A stretch of 64,000 bases of DNA from Takakia lepidozioides (lineage: Eukaryota; Streptophyta; Takakiopsida; Takakiales; Takakiaceae). The notes under the pieces are model-generated. The model was given only the letters and a program-made list of their open reading frames with translations, was not told the DNA's origin and searched no databases. The DNA is taken from NCBI GenBank assembly GCA_030704615.1, contig CM060731.1, forward strand, positions 51,956,001 through 52,020,000. Reading direction: 5' to 3'. Position numbers and translations under genes: made by a program. Of the stretch, positions 32,801 through 44,324 are shown one piece after another (the stretch's first letter is position 1; every line of letters starts with the position of its first letter).

Positions 32801-34438
32801 TATGTTTCAACGAAAAGCCCATAGCCATTGAGACTTATCTAACACTGTCTCCATTCCTTCCTTTCACCTTTTCCTTTCCTGTTAACTGCTACTTAGTAAT
32901 CAAAAGATCGGCAACCTTTGAGCCCATATATAACACCAGAAAAGAAATGAGGAAAAATTGGTAAACAGGTCCTGGTTGAGTGAGAAATCTTTGTATTCTG
33001 CTTTTCCAAACGCCTTGGACCCAAAAAATACTACAAACAAAAAAGATAGATGGAAACAACAATAATTCACTTGAGATGACTCAAGGACAAGAGGAAGGTA
33101 ACATAGGTTGTCGTTCCAAATCCTACAACAATCGTACCTCAGCACGGGCACAAATTGCAGGCATGGAGGCACATACATAGTTGCCAGTATGTGCTTGCAG
33201 TGTCACCCGAACTGGGGCTCGGTCAGCCCTGCACTGACACACTAAATCATCACCGTTCTCCCCGACATCTTGAAAGCCTTGAAATCCAGTAACGCATGGT
33301 ACATTGTAGTCCTATGGCTGTACGAATCAGACCCCTCACATTTCATGGACAACATTTGCAACAGAAACTCCAAAAACATGGGTCCAACCAGCCAACTTGC
33401 CAACTTGCATCAACAAACCAGAAAGATCCATTGTGAAACTGGATCAGAGATTACTATCGTACCCCACAACCAGAGATGGAGGCTGCTCCAGGGCCTCTTC
33501 ACATAAGGTGAAATGCTCCCATTTTTTTGGATTTCTTGTACCACCCCATAACCGGCCTCTCGAGTCTGAAGTAAGATAACTGTCGTCCTCACCACCTCGT
33601 AAAGTGACTCCTTCAGGCCCCGCCAATCCCACTGACAAAAATTAACAGCACAGAAAATTGCAGGTCTTATTTGGATTAAACTGGAATCCACACAAGAAGG
33701 AATGCTAAGTAAGGGGGACTAACTGAGCCAACCATGTGAAAGCCAACCTGCATTGGCCCCTTAAGATATGCCTGAAAGCAAAAATCCCCACCAGGAGATA
33801 ATCTGAATAAAATGATGGCACTATGCTTTCTAGTAGCTCATCAGAGAGAAGAACCCATTTCAAGAGTTTTGAACCCTTACAACAGCCCACCAATTGTCAA
33901 ACGAAAACGCTTTTTGAGTAGAACGAGCACACAGGTGGAAGGCCTCTTGCAGAAGAAAAACCGTAACACACTGAGTCTTACTTCGATGTTCGTCAAACTC
34001 CAGGCAGAAGAGGAGATCTTCTTCAAAACCCTTCTTCGTCACGCCAACAAGACATCCACGCCGGCATAAATACCACCTATCAAGCCTATCTCCTGCTAAC
34101 GCAACACAGCCGCCCCCACCTCCGACTCGACGACCCACAGCGATGGCACTTCCTGCGTGGCGAGCAGCTTCACTGGCTCCAGGAATTGAGATGCTCTCCA
34201 CTGCTGGACCAACAAATTCATCCCCGCCGCCCTTACCATCCTTACTGCTAGGGTAAATAGGCAAGACTTCGATTTTATAGCGGCCATCGTTGGAAGGCCA
34301 AAGCACAATTGCACAGCTTTCCTCGTCATTTTCCACAAATCTTGCTCTCACTGTGTCTGATGGTGACACTGAGAACCATCGGTGGCACCACGATCTCACC
34401 CTGAAGCAAGAACTGGGAGGCAGGAAAGGGCTCCCCAT
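29867..34438 (-). CDS. Multi-exon protein with repeated beta-trefoil/fascin-like modules
   Basis: Minus-strand exons with plausible GT..AG borders include 33982-34438 (SCAIVLWPSNDGRYKIEVLP), about 33,444-33,638 (GEDDSYLTSDSRGRLWGG), about 33,110-33,260 (VRVTLQAHTGNYVCAS), about 32,269-32,525, about 31,500-32,093 (VQYLSAEPSGRLVCNR, KWELFGLELA), about 31,177-31,330, about 30,650-31,050 (RRYLSAEPSGNLSASR) and a last exon 29867-30213. The recurring 'YLSAEPSGxLxxxR...WExF' unit resembles the strand pattern of fascin/DUF569 beta-trefoils, which bind actin or ligands. Exon limits are approximate, the gene start is uncertain, and function is not known. Confidence 0.5.
30307..30349 (-). mobile_element. 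43-bp LINE 3'-end insertion with 16-bp target duplication
   Basis: The insert carries the tail of the LINE seen at 43-44 kb (minus strand CAAGGCTACGGCAAACAACG, then TCTTATGAGTACAA). It is flanked by exact 16-bp copies GTGCAAGCATGACAGA (30291-30306 and 30350-30365), the mark of target-primed reverse transcription with extreme 5' truncation. Confidence 0.85.
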
Positions 34439-35642
34439 GAATGTTTCCGTCTCAGAGAATCCGTTACAACTCCAGCCGGAACATTTTCCAACTTAAGCTA
34501 GTGTGAAGAAGAATTTCATTATCGAGCTATCGTACAGACCAAATCATGTTTGTAAGGAGCTAACCGGCGCTGGGTACTAGATACCGCTCAAAGGGCTCGG
34601 AAGAAGTGGACTTCCAAGCCCTTCACAGCACAGATGAAATTATCAAAGCTAAGTTAAAACAAAAGGTAAAAGATGTCAGAGCCCCCGAGTGGCCCGGGAG
34701 AATTGAAGGACGAGCTTACCCCCTTACACAAGTGGCACTAACTTGAAAATAATGAAGATCGACATCCGTGTACCGACTCTGTTCAGCTCGAGTGAGCAGC
34801 AATTCCCAAATGACTTGGGTTTTGAATGCTTTGCAGGAAGTGTACCCTGCGATGATTGAAAGAGTAGCGCAAGTCTTCACATGTTTCTCAGAGCATCATA
34901 GCTAGCCACACATGTCTCTCTCTTCTCTCTCCAACTAATACACCATAAAACCATCTACTCCTCAAAGCTGAAGAGTTCAGTACACTTGCCCGCACCCATC
35001 TCTTAGCATCTAGGAAGAGGAGAGTAGGTGTCATAGGTACTTAGCCCACATGATGTCATCACCTTCACTTTATAGGCGAGTGGGTCCGCAGAATAAGTTG
35101 CAGTATCTGTTCGGGTGAACTTTTTGGAAAGGGATTCGAACTTCAGACCCACACAGAGACTATTCTTCCTCGGTTCTCTGTCTCTGGCAGCGACGGATTG
35201 TGAAGCTCGACGTGCAGCTGTGGACGCTACCAGGAGAGTTGCTGCTGGACAGGGTACTGGCATGCTTGGCGTACCCAAAGTGTTGCACTCCGCGCTCGGT
35301 GTGAATTCCTTGCCAACTTCTCCCGGTTCTTTTGGAGCTATATAGCCAAATCGTCTGCGAAAGGAGTCATACTTGATGGTGTGGAAACACGTGCCATGGA
35401 AAGTCTCCAATTGGGTACCTTCAAACCTGCCCAATTTCCGCAGGAGGTAGAGTCCTCGTTTGCTTCAAACGACTTCTCGAAATGCTGGAGCCTACAATTT
35501 GATGAATGGTTAGTTCTATCAAAAATCGTGGTGAACGCATCCTTATTGTGGCAACGGGTGATTCGGGGCGCCAGCGTATGATTCAATCTCGACTGGCGGC
35601 GGAATCGGACTGGAAAGATACCAGCACAAGCGGTGGTTGGAC
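34439..35642. other. Unassigned region with one coding-looking minus frame
   Basis: A minus-strand frame 35003-35434 (143 codons; TFHGTCFHTIKYDSFRRRFG) stands out from background and may be an exon, but no family was recognised and its splice borders are unclear. The rest shows nothing identifiable. A copia LTR starts immediately to the right. Confidence 0.25.
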
Positions 35643-35917
35643 TGTTGGAAATCTGCATACACTTACCATTCTATCAACTGCAGAATAAGTCACTAAGAGA
35701 TAGATCACATCTTATGTGAGGACTTATAGTTGATAGCCATGTGGGTGGAGTAGTGACACTATTTCAAGAATCAGTTCCTTCCCGCCTGGGATCTACAGGT
35801 ATCAGATTGTTTTGTACTGAGTGTGTACTGTAAGAGCAATTGCAGACTATTGTACTCGTCCTGTGTCAACGCCTTTGGTAGCATATTTTGTCACGTAAGA
35901 TTCATATACAAAACTCA
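35643..35917 (+). repeat. Ty1/copia LTR
   Basis: Begins TGTTGGAAATC, a usual copia LTR start, and ends near CAAAACTCA just before a copia-type primer site and a gag start. Only this 5' LTR is recognisable; no second LTR was found. Confidence 0.6.
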
Positions 35918-35920
35918 ATA

Positions 35921-35934
35921 GGTTATGGGCCCAC
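35921..35934 (+). promoter_or_regulatory. Copia primer binding site, half-tRNA (initiator Met) type
   Basis: GGTTATGGGCCCAC is complementary to the anticodon arm of initiator tRNA-Met (GTGGGCCCATAACC), not to a tRNA 3' end. Drosophila copia is known to prime from a cleaved initiator tRNA-Met half. Confidence 0.7.
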
Positions 35935-35988
35935 GTCTTGCACGTCGCTGCTGTGAGAGAAAATAGTTTATTTTAAGGGACAGATGAG

Positions 35989-36138
35989 ATGAGCGGAGCG
36001 ATGTCTTCCAAGGATGCAGTTAGCATAGAAAAGTTTACTGGAGACAACTTCTGGCTGTGGAAGTTCCAGATGCAAGTTCTCCTGAAAGCCAAGAAGCTAT
36101 GGCATTTGGGGAAGATAAAGACTGCACATGTCTAATCT
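35989..36138 (+). pseudogene. Ty1/copia gag, N-terminal relic
   Basis: The frame begins ATG at 35989 and reads MSSKDAVSIEKFTGDNFWLW with WKFQMQVLLKAKKLW, the characteristic copia Gag N-terminus (F-x-G-x-N-F-x-x-W). It stops at TAA near 36136. No protease, integrase or RT follows, so the copy is truncated. Confidence 0.68.
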
Positions 36139-36982
36139 GTCCACATGACGAGGAGGATGGATTGCCCAGTACTATGCTGGACGTTGAAAAAAACAGCACT
36201 GAACCCCTTTTCCTCAGATCGAGAAGCTTGAGGGAGAGCCAAAAGTTGAGCTACACCTTGAATTTAAGAACGGCGAGAACGAACTTTGTATATTCAGGCA
36301 ACTCCCCAATCTGCAGCCAGCCGTCTGCGAATGTATTGGCCCAGTCCATCCCTCTCTTCCCCCACTTTTCTTCTGGTCTAATGTGGACATGGGGGCTAGG
36401 CCACGACGCTGCAGAAAGTAGTGAGTAACTATTTCTCTAGTAATTGCCACTCTATGTATCATATAACCAAAGCGTTGTCCACTGTACGCAGTAATTAAGC
36501 GATGCCTTACACGCCCTGGTAGATGAAAACCCCACCTAACCTCACCCAATGATGTCGTTTCATACTCACCGATGGCCAACTCCTTTTGCTGCCAATTCCT
36601 CCTAATTCACTCTTGGATTCGATCCTTACTAGACCTCCAGCTCGAAAGCTATGGGAGAAGAGTAGGACTTTTGGTCACTGCCTGTTGAAGTGCCTCCACT
36701 GCATTGTTGAACGAAGGGATTGACAGCAACCTCCAAGTCGTGTAGCTGCCATTGCTGGTACCCAACCCACACCACAAAATTTCCAGGAGAAACTATCGAA
36801 GCCCAGAACCCTAATGCTTCGACCTGTCACTGCCGGTCAGACGGTCCAGATTGAACTGGTTTGCATATCGACGGATGATATTAGCAGATGTAGGGGTCAT
36901 ATGGCGGGCCACAAGGGAGCTGTCTCTTTTCCTGCATCTCAAAACGCAGCGGTCTGCCGAAGCTACAGGGTTTCTAAGCACA
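36139..36982 (+). promoter_or_regulatory. Upstream region of RPL31 with telo-box-like motif
   Basis: No gene is seen. AGAACCCTAA at 36805-36814 resembles the telo-box (AAACCCTAA) common in plant ribosomal-protein promoters, about 170 bp before the ATG. Transcription start and leader are not determinable. Confidence 0.35.
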
Positions 36983-38226
36983 ATGGTGGAGAAGGGCAAG
37001 AGCCGCAAGGATGAGGTGGTCACGCGCGAGTACACCATTAATCTTCACAAGAGACTACATAGCTGGTATTTTTTCTCTTCACGCAAGCCCTTTGTGGGTT
37101 TGGGAGGGACCTCTTGGTTATGTGAACTAGATAGTTTCTTTTTGCAATAAGGAAAGGGGGGCTGGGAGGCCGGTCATGCACTAGTACTTCTTTCTCCATA
37201 CGAGGTCCAGGAGCCTCTCGATCATGCCGTGTGGATCTAATTGCCGACTCTTTCATTGGAGGGCATGGTAGGGCAGGTAATTTTGAGGAAAGAATGAGTT
37301 GAAGCTGACTTGTATCTTCTAATAAGAGCCCATGGATGGAGTTTCCTACCTTTGATCTCTTAAGTGCCTTTGGTCTTTGGTCCTCCATTTTACCTCTGCC
37401 TGGTGTTTCACTTGTCTGTTGCTGTTCCAAATCTGAACCGTTTCCTTCGTGGCGATTACCCTCCATGTATGCTGTCAGTGTCTCTGCATGCAGCTGGAAT
37501 CTATCCCTCTATAGCTCGCTGCTTTCAGGATTCCAGTTGTCATTGATCGTTGGAATAGTTGTGGATATCAATCAATCCTGTAGAGAGATTTCGGGATATG
37601 AATCGATAATCGCACTTTCCTAACTACTGATCATACAAGTCTGGGTTCACATTTGCTGGGGTAATTGCTGACGAGCCTCATACTCGTTATGGCGATTATG
37701 TCCATGGCCCTTTCTTTGTCATGTTCATGGAAGTTGTGGTCAGAAATAAGTGGGCCATGTGTCAAACATCTAGATGCAACACAGTGCCTCAAATACTATG
37801 CCTGCAGTTGCTTCTGTCCTTAGTTTACAAGTAAAATCAAACTGCAGTTAAACTGTTGACTGTCAGTTCTGCAGATCAGCGGTCTCACTTCTGTTGTGTT
37901 GAGGTTTCTGACTTTCGTTGGTGGTGGCGTTGTATGATGCGTTCAGTACGTTCAAGAAGATGGCACCCAAGGCGGTGAAGGAGATCCGCAAGTTTGCACA
38001 GAAGGCCATGGGGACTAGCGATGTAAGGCTTGATGTGAAGCTAAACAAGCACATTTGGAGCAGAGGAGTCCGGAATGTTCCCACCAGAATTCGGGTCCGG
38101 ATTGCAAGGAAACGTAATGATGATGAGGATGCCAAGGAGGAATTATACTCATATGTCACTTATGCTGAGTTGCCTGCTGAAGGGTTTGCCAATCTTGGTA
38201 CTAAGGTTGTGGAAGAGGATGATTAG
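36983..38226 (+). CDS. RPL31: 60S ribosomal protein L31 (eL31), two exons
   Basis: Exon 1 is 36983-37065, starting [20 protein letters not shown]. The 881-bp intron (37066-37946) begins GTATTT and ends TTCAG. Exon 2 is 37947-38226, ending at TAG. The split codon TG|T gives Cys in HSCTFKK, exactly as in plant eL31. The product is 120 residues, the normal length, with the conserved [19 protein letters not shown]-type block (here [14 protein letters not shown]) and C-terminal TKVVEEDD. eL31 sits near the exit tunnel of the large ribosomal subunit. There are no breaks, so this looks like a functional host gene. Confidence 0.95.
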
Positions 38227-39555
38227 GTCTGAGGCTGAGCATTAAATTGGAATGGTCATAACACAAACCCTCTCATTTTTCAGGCAGATGCCGGTTGTAT
38301 GGAAGAGTTTGTTGTGGATGTTGTCTGAGTGTCAAGTATGTACTTATCTTCAAGTTAAGCGCATTATTGAATGTGTCAACGAATGAGAAGATGGGATGAT
38401 ATGTCTGTCAATAATGCACTTGTCTTCCTGTGCGGAAATGATGATGTGGTCGACTCTAAATTGGAGACATGCACCTTTTCTATCCATTTCCATGTACAGT
38501 CTAACAGCACACTCAGGTTGGTGCACGCGATGCCAACTTGTCTGAACTGAGTTCTGTGTCTTCCAAAGCCATTGTCTCAATGGATACCAGTTTCAGGCAT
38601 TTTGATGATGATCACCTACTTGCTTCAAACTTTTTGCATTCGGAACGTCGATGCTTATGGTATGGGTGAAAGAGGTCTTTTGGGTTGCCTAGCTTGTAGG
38701 CCCCACAATTGTTGGCCTTATCCGTTAACCTTGTTTGCTTTCTTACACACTATCTTCTCATAGTGCATGCTATTGTTTTTGTACATTTCCTGCTTCTTGT
38801 CCTAGAAGAGATCCTTGATCCCTGTGTTTGATGGTGCTGATGTGCCAGTAGATTTTCATCTTTTGTGTTAAGGATAGAGGAATGCCCTGGACAACCACTT
38901 GAGCCCTTAGCCAATTTCTGACTTTGTAGAGTGGGAAAAAACAAGCTGAACTTCAAGAGCAGGACTCTTTTGAAAGGATTTCAGGACTGCTGAATACTGA
39001 GGCAGATCTGCAAACGGAAGGCTCCCCTGAAATTGGAATGATTGGCCTGTCAGTTAGCTGCTCATTAGAGATGAAACAACCTAGATAGTACTGCTCTTGT
39101 GCAATTCTCAATACTGATGATGATTGTAGCCTGCAGTGTGATGTTAAAGTAGGACCATCTGCTATATTCCCACCCACACATCTCATCTGCTACCTGCAGC
39201 ATTCTCCAGTTCACTTTTTTGTACTAGTCAAAGCAAATTCATGCTTGATACTGGCGATCTGCATCAGCTCATAAGCACCCCTCCAAGTTGTGAAAAAAGA
39301 AAAACCCAACCAGAAATGGACAACTACATAAGAAGAGATGCCAAGCTCAAGCTTTACTGTCAAAAGTACAAGTTGGAATAGAAGATGTCAAAAATACAAG
39401 ATTGAATTTCTCAATTTGTCAATTGCAACTGCTGATCAGGGAGGCGAAATCTTTCCAAAAACCTGTACAAGTAGAATTATAAACAATGAAAAATAATCAT
39501 TCCCCAGCAAATAAATGAATCAATTAATCAACCCAACGAAATGCCTTGGACTTCG
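38227..39555. other. Intergenic between convergent RPL31 and aminopeptidase genes
   Basis: Holds the 3' UTRs of the two converging genes. No further coding sequence, repeat or structured RNA was recognised. Confidence 0.45.
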
Positions 39556-42500
39556 TTACGAATCTACAGCAAGTTGCTCATCAAGGGAAGTAAAAATTTG
39601 GTAGAAAGCCTTGAAATGTCGATAGGCGATATCCACATCTTCTGTGCCACACATCTCCCTTATGCTGCATTTTCATCCCACAGTCTTGAGTACATCATAG
39701 AAACATATTTGCATTCACGCATCTTGCCATTCCATGTCACAGCCATGTTTGAGACCAGAGACACTGGAAGATCTAGAGTTTTCCATTTCCATACTGAGGT
39801 TAAAAACCAGACTCGGGTTTTACATGCTAGGGATTAACATCTACCAATGGTTGGCAAGCTACTGCATTTACATCAAGACCATCAGATCATGTCATCATGT
39901 CCTCAGATATGCAAGTCGTCATATCATGGATTGTCGCAGGTAGTACTAGGTCCTTAGCCTACACAGTCATGGTGCCCATATGTTAGTACCGTTTTTGTGT
40001 TTGACAAACTATTGAGAACCATAGAACAACCCAATGCTAACTTGATCTTTATGAACAATGTGCCTTTAAGTGATGTACTATGTAAGCGAATGTCGGAAGA
40101 AAGGAAGACCATGCAGCCAAAAGAATAGATTTAAAAAGCTGGGGAAAACCTGTGCATGGAAAGCTGAGGCATGCCGCAATCAACTGTGCGAATGCCAATC
40201 CCTGACGCGAGAATCGGACCAATCGTAGAACCACACCCCATATCATTGCGTACTACAAAATTCTGTGTCAAATCACATCCGTCATCTTAGCACTGAACTC
40301 TCCTACCTGCCCTTAGTTGATGAACTAGCTGAGCTAAAGCACTAGGCTGTTATGCTGTATGAACGGTAACTTTTTCACAGGTTTGACCCTTCCATCTAAT
40401 GTTCCTAAACCCCTCACCCAAATTTCAACAACCAGAGAGGTACAGTGGAGATCGTAGATATACTGAGATCGTTGAGGGGCTACTTACAGGGGCTCTCTTG
40501 CTTCCCCTCTCTTTGAGCTTTCTTCGGACGTTAGAAAGTACCATTTCAATTCTTATGTCTAGAAAGGATGTTGCTGACTACCTGTGACCACTCACTGATT
40601 CAATTAGAATAGTGGAAAGTACACTGTTTTACAATTTGGCATGTCATTGGATTCATCTTGAACCTATAAACTAGAATTGTGGTACATAGACTTGGTGACT
40701 GTGTCTCACCACTTGATGGACCAAGAAAAATAACATGTATGGCAGTGACAAGCCACCATCACTTCCCCACCGACTTCATCAGCTCCAAAGAGTGGGTATC
40801 TCTTACCATTTAAAAGAGGATTCACTTCCGATATCTAGCACTATTTCATGAAACAGATTGAGCCTCCTTGCTTATCTTCTTTATTGGGATATGAAGGTGA
40901 TATACTGGATACATTTGTTGCAAAAAACTATCAAATTCCATGGAGTTTGAAAGGGACCACAAGCAATCCACCTGAGTTGGAATGCCTGCCACCTTTGCGA
41001 CTTCTCTAAAAAGAAAAGCTGTCACAGCATTAGTCGCATAGCGCTGGTTGGCATTGTGTTTGATAACGAGACCCTCATGCAGCCTGGGCTGGTGATGCTC
41101 CTCGTGCCTCTCAGTATAGTTTGGATGAAGTGCATGCGCCATGTCTGCAGACACTGTAACCCCACAAATCCGTTCCATGGTCATTTGGACAAATATATTT
41201 GAGGTTTTCTCTATCTTGGCTCCTACAATCATCATGGTAAAAGTGACATGGCAAAGCAAACAAAGAAAACTACACACCAAGAAAGGATTGTCGAATGGCG
41301 CGCTCAAGAATACCCTCACTAAGGGACTCCCGTGCCAACCACCGTGTGATGCGTTTCATTGCTTGAAACATCATAGGGGACCCTGCCCCTTGCGCAGACT
41401 CCGAACCCACCTGCATGCATCATGTAAAGTAGCCTTCCGTGATAAGAGACCAGTGAGTAGAGGGCTGAGAGGTATCAAGCCCTTGGTTGGAGCCAATGAA
41501 TGCCTTACTATAAACAGTCCAGGCAGCAGCAGAGAGAGGCTCACATCCCAACCTTAGATGACTAGGGTTTTGAGTCTCTAGGGAAAATCTCCGGTGAAAA
41601 AGGCCATAAGAGGTCAATTTAAAGTACTTATCCATGAAAGAAACACTGCAAACTAACTCCTGCTGGCATCATGAATCTTCTTCCTAGTACGCTTCATCTG
41701 AGACCTCTGACGAAAGTAATTTCCTTGTCAGTTTGTGGGGTCTTCCTTCCAGAGTTCCCTCCCTCCACAGACTTTTGGCTTTCATATTGATTATATGGGC
41801 TGGAATAGCAATCATTCCCCCCCTCTGCTCTACGGACAAGCCTAAAAAGAGATGGCAGAGGGAAAGGATAAAATAATGATGGTGCCATATCCCTCTCATT
41901 TCCAGTTAGAGAGGCTAAGAGATTATGCCAAAAGATGCAGCTGTGGCCCCCGTAAGTCTGAATACTGGGTGAACATGCGTGTGGTGTATTCGAGAGAAAT
42001 CTTGAAAACCAGAATCAGTTTCACTTCTACAAGTACATCCCACAGCTAGAGGAAGGCTTCACAACGCGCACTGTCCCCTTCATCTGCCAATTGCCTTCCC
42101 CCACTCTTCTCCTCTTTCCCAGTCCACTCAAACCAGGCATGGGGTCTATGGCTGGAAGGCTATGGTAAGAGTAGTGAAGACATCTCTAGCCACTTTGGGG
42201 TACAGCAAGGCAACAGTATCACGACACTTTACACAGTCCCCAATTCAGAAGGTCACTTTAAGTAAAAGTTGGACACGAAAAATGTTGTACCTCCTCGTTA
42301 TCAAACAGGGCAACTGCACGGATGCAACTCTCATCAGCCAAGGATGCAGTATCCCCACAAGTATCTAACAGGGCACGAAGTGCACAGAAGGATGACGCCA
42401 AATTATCAAGCCTGCCTGAAAAAATGAACTCTTTGCGAGCACCCCCAATGCAGCTCGGTTGCGTGTCACACACATTTAACTCAAAGTCCACAATTTCCTC

Positions 42501-44290
42501 CTCGGCACAACCCAGCTGTTCTGCTAGCACCTGAATGAACGCCACTGTGTTAGAGAAAGGACACAAAAATTGGAGGGCAGTAGAAGGGGGTAAAACAGAG
42601 AATTTACTCATAAGATGGCCTTTGCCGTGGCCGTGTGGCCCCAGTGTGGGTGGAACAAGAGGGAACAGACACTACCTTTGTGAGGGGCTCACTCCAGTAG
42701 TGGGACTTACCTTGATATGAACAATTTGTTCAGGCTTTCCACTCTAGAATGCCCTCATCAATCTGCTGTGTGTGATCTGCCCAGCAATTAGACCCCAACA
42801 GAGTCAGGGCTTTAGGCTCAGCCTCAAGATTTTGAAAGATGGTGAACAGAGGTGCAGGGACTATGTTCTTGATAGCCCTGAAGACGGGCGCTCTTTGATG
42901 AGAATACCCTGTACATTGTGTCAGAAAATGGATAGTGTCTTCAGGCCGCCCGCACATTGACAATCTCCCTTTCCTCTCTGCATCTGTTTTTTGTTCGAAG
43001 TTAGACTCCCCACCCTCAGTCAAAAGAGAGAGAGAGAGAATGTACTCATAAGACGTTGATTGCCGTAGCCTAAGAGATTGTACTCATAAGACGTTGTTTG
43101 CCGTAGCCTTGTGGCCATTGACCCCGCGCCCAGTTTGAGCGGAAACAAAAGGGACAGAACCTACCTCTGTCAGGGGCTGACGTTGGTAGTAAGACTTACC
43201 TTCATATATAGAATTAATCCGGGTTTTCCAGATATCCTCTAGAAATCCCTTCACACAAGCATCAATCTGCTGTGTGTGATTTGCCCAAAAACTAGGCCTC
43301 AGGAGGGCCTGGGCTTTTGGCTCAGCCTCGAGACTTTCAAAGTTGGTAAACAGAGGTACAGGCACAATTCCCTTGATAGATTTGAAGAGAGCGTCTCTTT
43401 GGTGAGAGAACCCCGGACGGTGTATCAGAAAATGAATACTGTCTTCAGGTTGCCCACACAACGGGCAATTGCACTCTCCCTTTCCTCTCTGCTTCTGTTT
43501 GCTGTTCAAAGGTAGGCTTCCTGCCCTGAGTTTAAATTTCAGTCTAGTGCCGAGAGTGGGTAGACCCTTGAGGTCATCCAAGATGTCCTCCCCCATGTCA
43601 CTGACTGGAAACAAGTTCAGGGAAGTTTTCTGCCTAACTTCATTTTCATCAGACAATCTCATGGCAACAGACATGGCTTTGGACACTACAGCCTCTAAGT
43701 CAGATTTATCCAGCAGGGTCAAGACTTGCGGTTCCAGGTCCAGGTCCTTGAGAATCTCTTCTACTCTCTTCTGCCAGGACTTAGCCCGTTTGACAGGGCG
43801 GTCCTGTTTCCAAGATATAGAGTCGATTAACTTAGGATATCTGGTGTTGGACATATGTTGCAGCTGACCCCACCATCTGACCTTGAATTCATCTCGTCGG
43901 GAGCTTAAGGACGGAATGCCAAACTCACCCCGAACAGCCACATTGGCTGTTTTGGAGCATGCTGACATACACTCCTTAAGCACCCCCACTTGAATGGATT
44001 CTAGAGACTTAGCCTGGTTGGAGTTATCAACCCATATTGCAGATCCGTACTCCAAGGCAGGTCTAATAACGCGACAAAGCATGGTTTTCTTAACCTCAGA
44101 GTTGACCCCTCTGCAGTGGAAAAATTTAGTGAGCCCCAGAGCTTTGCCCTTGCCAGTTTGAACAACTTTCCAGATATGTGCATCCCAATTACAATTGGAG
44201 GAAAATTCTACGCCCAGGTAAGTGTAGGAAGGGAGGAAGAGATTGTACTCTTAAGACGTTGTTTGCCGTAGCCTTGTGTGTAGGAAGGGA

Positions 44291-44324
<34 letters not shown>

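Noticed and set aside
33410-33691. 93-codon minus frame as the real exon
   Set aside because: The alternative minus frame 33444-33638 carries the beta-trefoil-like pattern and is preferred.
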